Shown here: positions 18,138 through 25,915 of the stretch, piece after piece | Layout of the letters: each line of letters opens with the position of its first letter | Position numbering within the stretch: position 1 is the first letter of the stretch | NCBI RefSeq assembly: GCF_000718135.1 | Contig: NZ_JOEM01000013.1 | Coordinates: 299,524 to 363,523 of the forward strand | DNA from: Streptomyces cyaneofuscatus | Lineage (GTDB): Bacteria > Actinomycetota > Actinomycetes > Streptomycetales > Streptomycetaceae | Length of the DNA: 64,000 bases | Direction: 5' to 3' | Made by a program: the position numbers and the translations under genes | The notes under the pieces: generated by a model | What the model was told of the DNA's origin: nothing | Databases searched by the model: none | The model's input: the letters and a program-made list of their open reading frames with translations, nothing else

Positions 18138-18755
18138 ATGCCGCTTCCCCGCTTTCACCGCCTGGCCTACGACCGGCAGAGGCACATCCTCGACGTGGCG
18201 CGCGGGCACTTCGCCCGGCACGGTCCCGACGCCGCCTCGTACAACAAGATCATCGAGTCTGCGGGCGTCTCCAAGACGGCCTCCTACCAGTACTTCGACG
18301 GGAAGGACGACCTTCTCGCCACGGTGCTCGACGAGGTCCGCGACCACCTGCTCGCCGCGCTCGGTCCCTGGGAGCCCGCGGAATCCTGCTCGGAGTTCCG
18401 GGCCCGCCTGGACGGTGGATCCCGTGCGCTCCTCGCGCACCTGCACGAGCACCCCGAAGACCTCGCCCTGGCCGATCTCGCGATCGGCCGCACCGGCGAG
18501 GCGCAGTGGCTCGGCTGGTTCGAGGACGTGGTGGACAACGGGCAGGCACTCGGCCTCATCCGCACCGACCTCGACCGGTCCCTCCTCGTGGCCACGACCG
18601 CGGCGGTGATGCGGGCGGCCGACACCTGGACCCTGGCCCGGTTGCGCTCCGGCGACGGGCAGGACACCGCACAGATCGCCGGCCAGGTGGGGGCGCTGCT
18701 CGCGGGCCTGTGGAACGGCGGGAGCGACGAGGGGCGGGCCGGGGATGCGCACTGA
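18138..18755 (+). CDS. TetR-family transcriptional regulator
   Basis: A 205-residue TetR repressor. The helix-turn-helix is in residues about 13-58: RQRHILDVARGHFARHG, then AASYNKIIESAGVSKTASYQYF and GKDDLL, all typical. The remainder is the ligand-binding domain. No Shine-Dalgarno sequence is seen; the ATG follows a -10-like element by 6 bases, indicating leaderless expression. The adjacent palindrome at 18096-18114 suggests autoregulation. The next gene, a membrane protein, overlaps by 11 bases and is the likely co-regulated partner; the ligand is unknown. Confidence 0.88.
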   Translation: MPLPRFHRLAYDRQRHILDVARGHFARHGPDAASYNKIIESAGVSKTASYQYFDGKDDLLATVLDEVRDHLLAALGPWEPAESCSEFRARLDGGSRALLAHLHEHPEDLALADLAIGRTGEAQWLGWFEDVVDNGQALGLIRTDLDRSLLVATTAAVMRAADTWTLARLRSGDGQDTAQIAGQVGALLAGLWNGGSDEGRAGDAH

Positions 18756-19368
18756 CCTGAAGGTCGACTGGCGGATACCGCCTTCAGCGCCGGGCTGGAC
18801 GGGGCGGCTGGAGCGGTTCATGGGGCCGGGCAGGACGCGGGCGGAGTCGGCCGTCGAGGCCGGGGGAGGCGTCGCCGTGGCCCTGGTCCTGGCTGCTTTC
18901 CTGTGGCGGGTGGACTCCCGCCCCGACTGGTCGGCGCTCCAGTGGACCGTGGTCGCGGTCGTCGGTCTCGACCTGATCGGCGGGGTGCTGACCAACGCGT
19001 CCAACGCCGCCAAGCGCTGGTACCACCGGCAGAACCCCCGGGGCAGGCGCTCCCGGCTGGCCTTCATCGGCGTGCACACTCTGCACCTGGCGGCGATCGG
19101 TCTGGTCGTACTGAACGGGGACTGGCTCTGGACCCTGGGCAACGCGGCCGCGCTGCTGGTGGGAGCGGTCCTGGTCGAGTTCGCCCCGGTGGCGCTCACG
19201 CGACCGGTGGCGATGGCGTGCTACATGGCGGCCGTGCTGCTGAACCTAGGCTGGCTGGAGGTGTCGGCCGCGCTCGCCTGGTTCGCCCCGCTCTTCTTCC
19301 TCAAGCTGCTGGTGTGCCACCTGGTGGTCGAAGCGCCCCTGGAAGCGGCCCGCGCCGGCCGCCGCTGA
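18745..19368 (+). CDS. Polytopic membrane protein co-transcribed with the TetR gene
   Basis: A 207-residue protein with about six hydrophobic segments (for example GVAVALVLAAFLW, VVAVVGLDLIGGVL, LWTLGNAAALLVGAVLVEFA, ACYMAAVLLNLGWL, FAPLFFLKLLVCHLVV). I do not recognise the family and see no transporter signature. It starts inside the end of the TetR gene, so expression is coupled and presumably under the same operator. It may export, or respond to, the ligand that the repressor senses. Confidence 0.75.
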   Translation: MRTDLKVDWRIPPSAPGWTGRLERFMGPGRTRAESAVEAGGGVAVALVLAAFLWRVDSRPDWSALQWTVVAVVGLDLIGGVLTNASNAAKRWYHRQNPRGRRSRLAFIGVHTLHLAAIGLVVLNGDWLWTLGNAAALLVGAVLVEFAPVALTRPVAMACYMAAVLLNLGWLEVSAALAWFAPLFFLKLLVCHLVVEAPLEAARAGRR

Positions 19369-19408
19369 CGCGCCGCCCTCTGCGGCAGCCGGGGCGCCGC
19401 GCGTCAGC
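19364..19408. terminator. Bidirectional terminator overlapping two convergent stop codons
   Basis: Inverted repeat GCTGACGCGC (19364-19373) and GCGCGTCAGC (19399-19408) brackets a 25-base GC-rich interior that can pair further. It spans the ends of the membrane-protein gene (plus) and the reductase gene (minus). Confidence 0.65.
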
Positions 19409-19976
19409 GCACGACATCGAAGACGTTCTTCTGGATGCCGTTCGCGTACGCCTCGTACTCGACCAGCTTCAGCTTCTGGGTGTCCTTGTCGCTCGCGCTG
19501 AACAGGCGCTTTCCCGCGCCGAGCAGGAGTGGGAAGACGAGCAGGTGGTAGCGGTCGATCAGGCCGGCGTCCGACAGGCTGTGGTTCAGGCCGATGCTGC
19601 CGTGGATGATGATCGGCCCGCCCTCGGTCTCCTTGAGGGCGGCGACCTCGTCGGCCGACCGCAGGATCGTGGTGTCGCCCCAGTCGGAGACCAGGTCGTC
19701 CTCCTTGAGCGTGGTGGAGACGACGTACTTCGGCATCACCTTGTACTGGCCGAACTCGTCCATCGCCGGCCACACCGGGCTGAACGCCTCGTAGCTGGCC
19801 CGGCCCATCATCAGCGCGCCGGCCTCCTCCTGCTCCCGGCCCTTGATCTCGTATGCCTCCGGGAGGAACTCCATGTCCTTGAAGGTCCACCCCGAGTTCC
19901 GGTAGCCGGGCTCGCCGCCCGGGGCTTCCATGACGCCGTCGAGGGAGACGAAGGCGGTGCTGATCAGAGTGCGCAT
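19404..19976 (-). CDS. Dihydrofolate-reductase-family protein (RibD C-terminal domain-like)
   Basis: A 190-residue protein of the DHFR-like/RibD-C fold, which binds NADPH and reduces pterin or pyrimidine substrates. Family landmarks are ISTAFVSLDGVMEAP at the start, MMGRASYEAFSPVWP near residue 55, YVVSTTL, IIIHGSIGLNHSL and HLLVFPLLLGAGKRLF. ATG 19976 has AGGAG 7 bases upstream. Streptomyces carry many paralogues of this type with no assigned role; true DHFR activity should not be assumed. Confidence 0.88.
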   Translation of the reverse strand: MRTLISTAFVSLDGVMEAPGGEPGYRNSGWTFKDMEFLPEAYEIKGREQEEAGALMMGRASYEAFSPVWPAMDEFGQYKVMPKYVVSTTLKEDDLVSDWGDTTILRSADEVAALKETEGGPIIIHGSIGLNHSLSDAGLIDRYHLLVFPLLLGAGKRLFSASDKDTQKLKLVEYEAYANGIQKNVFDVVR

Positions 19977-20136
19977 CGGGGCTCCTGGATTTCTCGTACA
20001 TGCGGGCACTTCGCGGCGGGCGGGCGGCCTGTGTGGGCACCAACTCTTACGGATGTTCTGACCGCGTACCCCGCCGAAACTCATCGGTCCCGCCAGGCCC
20101 ATCCATCCGGACCCACGGCCGGTACCCTCCCACCTC

Positions 20137-20607
20137 ATGACCGAACTCGACAGGCTCACCGCCCTCTTCCGCGCCCTGGGAGCGGACGACGACGCGCCGG
20201 ACTGGGCGGAATCCGAGGCCGAGGAGGGACTGCCGCAGCTCGCCCGCTACCTGTTCCTGCGGACGGTGTGGCAGGACGTCGACGCCTGGGGTACGGAGGC
20301 GCCCCGGTGGGTGGCCGCCTACCGCAGCGACGGCGTGGCCGCCGGGGCCGTCGACCGCGCCCTCGCCGCCGGGCTCACCCCCGAGGACCTCGGCGAGCTG
20401 GCCCGCGAGGTGGCCCGGGAGACCGCGTTCGGGGTGCTGTACGCCCTGGCCGACCCGGCGGACGGCTCGCTGCCCGCCGAGATCGAGGCCCAGCTGCCGG
20501 GCTGGCGCCTGGCGGAGCTGGACCCGGCGGGAGAGCCGACGGGCCGTCACCTCGACGCGCTGCACGAGGACTTCGCCAGCCTCGAACCGAAGGGGATCGT
20601 GCCGTGA
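20137..20607 (+). CDS. Conserved hypothetical protein, coupled to a methyltransferase gene
   Basis: A 156-residue, acidic, soluble protein, mostly predicted helical, with no signal peptide, metal motif or domain I can name. ATG 20137 lacks a Shine-Dalgarno sequence; a TACCCT -10-like element (20123-20128) ends 8 bases before it, suggesting a leaderless transcript. The stop overlaps the start of the next gene (GTGA), so it is an operon partner of the frameshifted methyltransferase. Confidence 0.7.
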   Translation: MTELDRLTALFRALGADDDAPDWAESEAEEGLPQLARYLFLRTVWQDVDAWGTEAPRWVAAYRSDGVAAGAVDRALAAGLTPEDLGELAREVARETAFGVLYALADPADGSLPAEIEAQLPGWRLAELDPAGEPTGRHLDALHEDFASLEPKGIVP

Positions 20608-21412
20608 CCACTCCCTTCGACGACGCCGAGCGGCGCATCTGGTCCGGCCGGGCCGAGGTCTACGCCCGCACCTACGCCCGCCTCTGCGCCCACCCCGTCG
20701 AAGCCCTCCTCGACGCCGCCGGGGTCGGGCCGGGCGCGCGGGTCCTCGACGTGGGCTGCGGCAGCGGAACGGTGAGCGTGGCGGCGTTCGCGCGGGGAGC
20801 GGACGTGTACGCGGCCGACGCCGAACCGGGCATGGCGGAGGCAACCCGCAGGGCGGTGCCGGGCGTCGAGGTGCGAATGGCCCGCCTTCCCGAACTCCCT
20901 TACACAAGCACCCACTTCGATGCCGTACTGGCCAACTTCGTCCTCAACCACGTGGGCCGCCGCTCGCCGCCCTGACCGAACTCCGCCGGATCACCCGCCC
21001 CGGCGGCCGGGTCGCGGTCACCATCTGGCGGGCGCCGGCAGCCCCGGGCCAGACCTTGATCGGCCGAGCCGCCCAGTCCGCCGGCCTCACTCGCCCCGCC
21101 TGGCTCCCCGCACTCGACCCGGACGACGACTTCCCTCGTACGCCGGAAGGGCTCGCGGCCCTGCTCGCCGCGGCCGGATTCCTGGAGGCGAAGTGCTCCG
21201 AGGTGGCTTGGGACCACGAAACCGGCGCCGAGGAGTGGTGGGCCGGGGCCGAGCAGGGAATCGGTGCGATCGGCCAGGTCCTCAACAGCCGGGGGCCGGA
21301 GAGGATGGCGGAGGCGCGGCGTGCGTACGACGGACTCAGCGCCGAATTCCGTACGCGCAGCGGCCAGTTGGTGCTGCCGCACGTCGCGCTGCTGGCGGCG
21401 GGAACGGCCTAG
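20604..21412 (+). pseudogene. SAM-dependent class I methyltransferase, interrupted by a frameshift
   Basis: The first frame (20604-20975) gives MTTPFDDAERRIWSGRAEVY, the SAM-binding motif VLDVGCGSGTVSVAAFARGA and LANFVLNHVGR, then stops at TGA 20973. A different frame continues the family sequence as PLAALTELRRITRPGGRVAV, and runs to 21412. Adding one base in the GC-rich run around 20954-20961 restores one reading frame of about 270 residues, the usual length. This is either a real inactivating deletion or a sequencing error. The GTG start overlaps the preceding stop codon. Confidence 0.85.
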
Positions 21413-21996
21413 TACCGCAGCGGTCGTGGTTGTTGTTCGTTGGCCGGCCTTGAACCGAAGGAGGTCGGGATGCGACCGCGCCGGGCCCAGTCGATCGTCG
21501 GGCTGCGGCGTTCGACGAGCGTGACGTCGCGCCACCGGCCGTGGTGGCGGCCGATGCGCTCGCGGGTGCCGAGGACGCGGAACCCGGCCTTGCGATGCAG
21601 GGCGAGGCTGGCTGTGTTCTCGGGGAAGATGCCGGATTGCACCGTCCAGATTCCGGCGGCGTCGGTGGAGGCCAGCAGCGCCGTCAGCAGGGTGAGCCCT
21701 ACCCCTCGGCCGCGGGCTCCGGGGCCGACGTAGACGGAGTGTTCGACGACTCCGGCGTACGCGCAACGGTCGGAGACCGGAACCACCGCGGCCCAGCCCA
21801 GGACACGGTCCTCGTCGACGGCGACCAGACGGTGCTCGGGCAGCTTGGCCGCGTCGAACCCCTCCCAGTCCGGGGCGGTCGTCTCGAAGGTGGCGTTGCC
21901 CTCGTCGATGCCGAACCGGTAGATCGCCAGAACCTGTTCGGCGTGTTCGGGCCGCATCGCCGTGATGCGTACGTCCGTCGGCCGTGCCCCGGTCAT
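21409..21996 (-). CDS. GNAT N-acetyltransferase of the phosphinothricin/arsinothricin type (ArsN1-like)
   Basis: A 195-residue acetyltransferase resembling Pat/Bar enzymes: ITAMRPEHAEQVLAIY, GNATFETTAPDWEGFD, the acetyl-CoA loop ARGRGVGLTLL and ENTASLALHRKAGFRVLG. ArsN1 proteins are a Pat-like branch found in ars operons that acetylate the arsenic antibiotic arsinothricin. Position here, with the start overlapping the arsC stop by four bases, argues for that role over a housekeeping one, but the two branches cannot be told apart by eye. The last 25 or so residues (from RRGRIPTSFG on) look like an unusual extension and overlap the convergent methyltransferase end. Confidence 0.78.
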   Translation of the reverse strand: MTGARPTDVRITAMRPEHAEQVLAIYRFGIDEGNATFETTAPDWEGFDAAKLPEHRLVAVDEDRVLGWAAVVPVSDRCAYAGVVEHSVYVGPGARGRGVGLTLLTALLASTDAAGIWTVQSGIFPENTASLALHRKAGFRVLGTRERIGRHHGRWRDVTLVERRSPTIDWARRGRIPTSFGSRPANEQQPRPLRY

Positions 21997-22409
21997 GCCG
22001 CCTCGATGCCGAGTTCGGCGAGCAGGCCGCGTACGCGCCCCTCGATCTCGTCCCGGATCGGCCAAACCGCTTCGACGCCCTGCCCGGCGGGGTCATCGAG
22101 CTTCCAGTCGAGGTACCTCTTGCCGGGGAGGACGGGGCAGGTGTCGCCGCAGCCCATGGTGATCACCACGTCGGACGCCCGCACCGCCTCCACGGTCAGC
22201 ACCTTCGGCGTCTCGGCGGACAGGTCGATGCCCGCCTCCGCCATGGCCTGTACGGCGGCCGGGTTCACGGCGTCGGCAGGTGCGGACCCGGCGGAGCGGA
22301 CCTCGACCCGGCCCTCGGAGAGATGGGTGAGGAACGCCGCGGCCATCTGCGAGCGGCCGGCGTTGTGGACGCAGACGAACAGTACGGACGGCTGCTTGGA
22401 CTCAGACAT
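21993..22409 (-). CDS. arsC: Arsenate reductase, low-molecular-weight-phosphatase type
   Basis: A 138-residue enzyme that reduces arsenate to arsenite. The P-loop C13-x5-R19 is in VLFVCVHNAGRSQMA, and further features are the family's MGCGDTCPVLPGKRYLDW and the DPAGQ segment. This subtype in actinobacteria uses thioredoxin or mycothiol as electron donor; which applies is not visible. ATG 22409 has AAGG upstream and overlaps the end of the arsenite pump gene by 8 bases. It sits in the operon arsR-acr3-arsC-acetyltransferase on the minus strand. Confidence 0.93.
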   Translation of the reverse strand: MSESKQPSVLFVCVHNAGRSQMAAAFLTHLSEGRVEVRSAGSAPADAVNPAAVQAMAEAGIDLSAETPKVLTVEAVRASDVVITMGCGDTCPVLPGKRYLDWKLDDPAGQGVEAVWPIRDEIEGRVRGLLAELGIEAA

Positions 22410-23526
22410 GGGCGGAACCTTCCGGGGCGACGGCACGTGCGGCCGCCGGTGCGGGCTGCGGGAAGAAGCGGCGTGCGGCCAGGGCGACGTGGACCAGGCC
22501 GATCAGGACCGGCACCTCGATCAGGGGGCCGACGACTCCGGCGAGGGCCTGGCCGGAGGTGGCGCCGAAGGTGGCGATGGCCACGGCGATGGCGAGTTCG
22601 AAGTTGTTGCCCGTGGCGGTGAAGGCGAGCGTCGTCGCCTTCGGGTACTCCAGCCCGACCGCGCGGCCGACCGCCATGGACCCGGCCCACATCAGCGCGA
22701 AGTACACCAGCAGGGGCAGCGCGATCCGTACGACGTCCAGGGGCTTCGCCGTGATGGCGTCGCCCTGGAGCGCGAACAGGACGACGATGGTGAACAGCAG
22801 CCCGTACAGCGCGAACGGCCCGATGCGCGGGATCAGCTTCGTCTCGTACCAGGTGCGCCCCTTGGCCCTCTCGCCCAGGCGGCGGGTGAGGAACCCGGCG
22901 AGCAGCGGGATGCCGAGGAAGATCAGGACGGATCGGGCGATCTCCCACACCGACACATCGAGGGCGGTCTGTTCGAGGCCGAGCCGGCCGGGCAGCGCGG
23001 TCAGGTAGAACCAGCCCAGCGCGGCGAACGCGATCACCTGGAACACGGAGTTCAGCGCGACGAGGACGGTGGCGGCCTCGCGGTCGCCGCACGCGAGGTC
23101 GTTCCAGATGATGACCATGGCGATGCAGCGGGCGAGGCCGACGATGATCAGGCCGGTGCGGTACTCGGGAAGGTCCGGCAGGAAGACCCAGGCGAGGGCG
23201 AACATCAGGGCCGGGCCGATGATCCAGTTCAGGACCAGGGACGGGATGAGCAGGCGGCGGTCACGGGTGACGCTGTCGAGGCGGTCGTAGCGGACCTTCG
23301 CCAGCACCGGGTACATCATCACGAGCAGGCCGAGCGCGATCGGCAACGAGACGTCGGTGACGGTGACCTTCGCGAGCGCGCCTCCCAGGCCCGGCACGAG
23401 TCGGCCCAGACCGAGGCCGGTGGCCATCGCGATCAGGATCCATACGGCGAGGAAGCGGTCCAGGAACGACAGCCGACCGGCCGCCGGACCTGCGGGCGCC
23501 GCCCCGGTGACGCCTTCGGCACTCAC
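22402..23526 (-). CDS. acr3: ACR3-family arsenite efflux permease
   Basis: A 374-residue membrane protein with about ten helices that exports arsenite. The essential cysteine is C134 in GLARCIAMVIIWNDLACGD; TGNNFELAIAVAIATFG near residue 300 is also typical of ACR3. The GTG start at 23526 overlaps a stop codon at 23523-23525, the end expected for an unshifted arsR, and the 3' end overlaps arsC. Expression is thus tightly coupled within the arsenic operon. Confidence 0.93.
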   Translation of the reverse strand: MSAEGVTGAAPAGPAAGRLSFLDRFLAVWILIAMATGLGLGRLVPGLGGALAKVTVTDVSLPIALGLLVMMYPVLAKVRYDRLDSVTRDRRLLIPSLVLNWIIGPALMFALAWVFLPDLPEYRTGLIIVGLARCIAMVIIWNDLACGDREAATVLVALNSVFQVIAFAALGWFYLTALPGRLGLEQTALDVSVWEIARSVLIFLGIPLLAGFLTRRLGERAKGRTWYETKLIPRIGPFALYGLLFTIVVLFALQGDAITAKPLDVVRIALPLLVYFALMWAGSMAVGRAVGLEYPKATTLAFTATGNNFELAIAVAIATFGATSGQALAGVVGPLIEVPVLIGLVHVALAARRFFPQPAPAAARAVAPEGSAHV

Positions 23527-23608
23527 GAGGCGGCGCCGGCGGCCCCGGTCCCGGCTTCGGGAACCGGCCGCCCGGCGGGACGGGTGAGGATCGCGGCCAG
23601 GCGGTCGG

Positions 23609-23932
23609 TCATCTGCGGCAGCAGCCGGGGTAGTACACCCAGGTCCCGCGCCGCTCGGAGCCGATCAGACCGGCCTGCATCAGCAGCTTGAGGTGGCGGG
23701 AGATGGTCGGCTGCGACAGGTCGAAGGCCGGGGTGAGGTCGCAGACGCAGATCTCGCCGCCCGCGCGGGAGGCGATCATCGACAGCAGCCGCAGCCGCAC
23801 GGGGTCGCCCAGGGCCTTGAACACCTTGGCCCGATCGGTCGCCTGGCCCTCGTCCAGCGGGGCGGTCAGCAGGGTGGGGCAGCATCCCTCCACGCCGTCC
23901 TGGCCGAGCACTGCCAGTTCCTGTTTCGACAT
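23609..23932 (-). CDS. arsR: ArsR-family repressor with shifted C terminus
   Basis: A 107-residue winged-helix arsenic regulator. The DNA-binding region is intact: FKALGDPVRLRLLSMIAS, then SQPTISRHLKLLMQAGLIGS and ERRGTWVYY. The arsenic-sensing cysteines are probably those in EICVCDL, with the N-terminal GCCP as another pair. After WVYY the frame gives PGCCRR and stops. In another frame the sequence continues RLLPQMTDRLAAILTRP down to 23523, exactly abutting the acr3 start, so a one-base loss (or two-base gain) in a CCCC run has probably cut off the last 35 residues. The core may still function. Confidence 0.85.
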   Translation of the reverse strand: MSKQELAVLGQDGVEGCCPTLLTAPLDEGQATDRAKVFKALGDPVRLRLLSMIASRAGGEICVCDLTPAFDLSQPTISRHLKLLMQAGLIGSERRGTWVYYPGCCRR

Positions 23933-24012
23933 GCTTCTATGTTGACGATTTTCGATCCAGCGCGCAAGATTGTATCGACAGGCATCAATGCAGCCCGATC
24001 AGGGAGACCGTC
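23933..24012. promoter_or_regulatory. Divergent ars promoter region
   Basis: 80 bp between arsR (minus) and arsI (plus), with lower GC than its flanks. Related half sites occur at TTGACGATTTTCGAT (23942-23956) and TATCGACAGGCATCAAT (23972-23988), as expected for an ArsR operator serving both directions. Exact operator bounds are not clear. Confidence 0.5.
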
Positions 24013-24459
24013 ATGTCCCGTGCTCAGCTCGCGCTCAACGTCGCCGACCTCGAAGCCTCGGTCGCCTTCTACTCCAAGCTGTTCGGCGTCGAACCCACCA
24101 AGCGGCGCCCCGGCTACGCGAACTTCGCGATCACCACCCCGCCGCTCAAGCTCGTCCTCGTCGAGGGAGAGCCGGGCCAGGAGACCCGCCTGGACCACCT
24201 CGGCGTCGAGGTCGACTCCACCGACGAGGTGGCCGCCGCCACGGCCCGGCTCAAGGACGCGGGCCTCGCGACGTTCGAGGAGAACGACACCTCCTGCTGC
24301 TACGCGCTCCAGGACAAGGTGTGGGTCCACGGCCCCGGCAAGGAGCCGTGGGAGGTCTACGTGGTCAAGGCGGACGCCGACCGGATGGGCAAGTCCGCCG
24401 CCCTGGAGGGCGAGGGCTGCTGCGCCGGGACCGGAGAGGCCGACGGGGTGGCGTCGTAG
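24013..24459 (+). CDS. arsI: ArsI/CadI-family VOC protein, probable C-As lyase
   Basis: A 148-residue extradiol-dioxygenase-like protein. ArsI breaks the carbon-arsenic bond of trivalent methyl- and aromatic arsenicals; CadI relatives are metal-induced. Features match ArsI: candidate metal ligands Q5, H62 and E114, and the vicinal cysteines C95-C96 (DTSCCYALQDKVWV) that hold the arsenical. A further CC pair lies near the C terminus (EGCCAG). GGGAG precedes ATG 24013. It is divergent from arsR and shares its promoter region, so arsenic induction is likely. Confidence 0.87.
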   Translation: MSRAQLALNVADLEASVAFYSKLFGVEPTKRRPGYANFAITTPPLKLVLVEGEPGQETRLDHLGVEVDSTDEVAAATARLKDAGLATFEENDTSCCYALQDKVWVHGPGKEPWEVYVVKADADRMGKSAALEGEGCCAGTGEADGVAS

Positions 24460-24502
24460 GGCGTTGGCAGCCGCCGGCCCGCCGGGCCACCGCCTCACCT
24501 GC

Positions 24503-25375
24503 CTAGACGCGCTTGACGACCCAGGCCAGGGCCAGCCAGGGAGTGCAGGCAGCCGCGAGAGCCAGGAGCCAGCCCGCCCAGGTGGGCGTCTGGAAGAAGG
24601 CGCCGGGCAGCAGAAGCAGCGCCCCGAGGCAGAGCACCAGCGCGGCCACTCCGTGGACGTCACCGCGGAACCTTCGGGCAGCGTGGACCTCGTCGCGACC
24701 GAAGAGCCCGGAGCCGAACGCAGCCGCGAAGAAGACCACCACCCAGATCCACAGGAGTGCGGCGCCGCTGTCGAAGAAGCCTGAGTCGTGATGCCGCCCG
24801 CCGAGCCCGGGACGGCCGGGGGCGTATATGACGGTCACCGAGTCACCCTCGTCCGGTACTCCGACGGTCCTCGCACCCCGGATGGTGGTTCGGCGGGAGC
24901 TGTCGTCGAACCGGAGGGTCACGACGACGTCAGCCGCGTACTCGTCGACTCCGTTCACGTTCACGCCGGTCGGCCGTGGCTCGCTCACCGTCCTCTCGAT
25001 GGGAACCTCGTGGACGCCCCCTCCGGCCGTGTACACCTCCGAAACCCAACGACCCTGCTCACCGTCCGGGCCGACCGCCTGGACCAGCGCCGCACCGCTC
25101 GTCATCGGGAGCAGGACTGCGAGGAGGAGGGGCAGGCTGCGGGAGGGACGTCGCGCCGGCCCTACGGGTTTGTCCAGGTCGACCCCGCCCGCGCGCCGTG
25201 AGCGCACGGAGACCGCCATCCACATCAGTACGCACACCAGCGAGCAGCCGAACAGCGCGAACCGCAGACCCCGCGATTCCGCCCGGGGTGACAACGGCAG
25301 GATGCCCGCGATCAGCGTGACGCTCACGGCCGCCACCATCAGCATCCCGGTCACCCGCGTACGCACCGACGACAC
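24503..25375 (-). CDS. DUF3592-like membrane protein
   Basis: About 290 residues with four or five hydrophobic segments (LMVAAVSVTLIAGILPL, LRFALFGCSLVCVLMWMAV, LPLLLAVLLPMTSGAAL, ALLWIWVVVFFAAAFGSGLF, WAGWLLALAAACTPWLALAW) and an extracytoplasmic beta-rich domain in the middle. The segment VPDEGDSVTVIYAPGRPGLG is typical of DUF3592 proteins, whose function is unknown. GTG 25375 is chosen for its AGGA site; TTG 25396 behind GGAGGAG is an alternative. It is convergent with arsI and probably not part of arsenic resistance. Confidence 0.65.
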   Translation of the reverse strand: MSSVRTRVTGMLMVAAVSVTLIAGILPLSPRAESRGLRFALFGCSLVCVLMWMAVSVRSRRAGGVDLDKPVGPARRPSRSLPLLLAVLLPMTSGAALVQAVGPDGEQGRWVSEVYTAGGGVHEVPIERTVSEPRPTGVNVNGVDEYAADVVVTLRFDDSSRRTTIRGARTVGVPDEGDSVTVIYAPGRPGLGGRHHDSGFFDSGAALLWIWVVVFFAAAFGSGLFGRDEVHAARRFRGDVHGVAALVLCLGALLLLPGAFFQTPTWAGWLLALAAACTPWLALAWVVKRV

Positions 25376-25511
25376 GCGCGACGATCCTGTGCGCAAGATC
25401 CCACGCTCCTCCCCCCGAGCCTCCGTGTGATCACCACCCGTCGGCCTCGAACGCCCCCGCGCCCGGTCGGCCGAGCGTACCCCCGGCCCGACACCTCGAC
25501 GACGACAACTT

Positions 25512-25759
25512 CTAGGCTGCGGCCGCCAGGTCGCGGCAGCCCCGGCAGTGGCCCGGCTCGCTGGAGCGGAACGCACGGTCGCAGCCGTCGCAGTTCTGGG
25601 GGGGAACACGAGCGGGCGACGGACGGCCGGGGCCAGCTCCTCGGCGCCGGGGAGCGGCGGGGGCAGGAGCACGGTGAGGCGGTGCCTGACGATCTTCGCC
25701 GGGTACTTGGGCGGCTTCGGGAGGTCGGCCGTCAAGGCGCGGCGGATGGGTACGCCTCC
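25512..25759 (-). pseudogene. Small zinc-ribbon protein gene split by a G7 homopolymer frameshift
   Basis: One minus frame reads IRRALTADLPKPPKYPAKIV and LTVLLPPPLPGAEELA up to LVFPP. After a run of seven C (plus-strand G7, 25598-25604) a second frame reads QNCDGCDRAFRSSEPGHCRG and ends CRDLAAAA with a stop at 25512. Joined by one extra base, they make a plausible small protein whose C terminus is a Cx2C-x11-Cx2C zinc ribbon. The 5' end is unclear. I do not know the family. Confidence 0.45.
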
Positions 25760-25915
25760 GGCAGCTGAGGCACACGCACGCTCGCACCGCACGCTCCGAG
25801 CGCGCCGGGCGCCCTCCACGGGTGGTCGGGCGCGCTCATTCCGTCGACTTCACTCCCGTACGCCCTTTGTGGCGGAAACCCTGACACCGGCAGCCCCCTT
25901 CGGCACACTGAGTGC

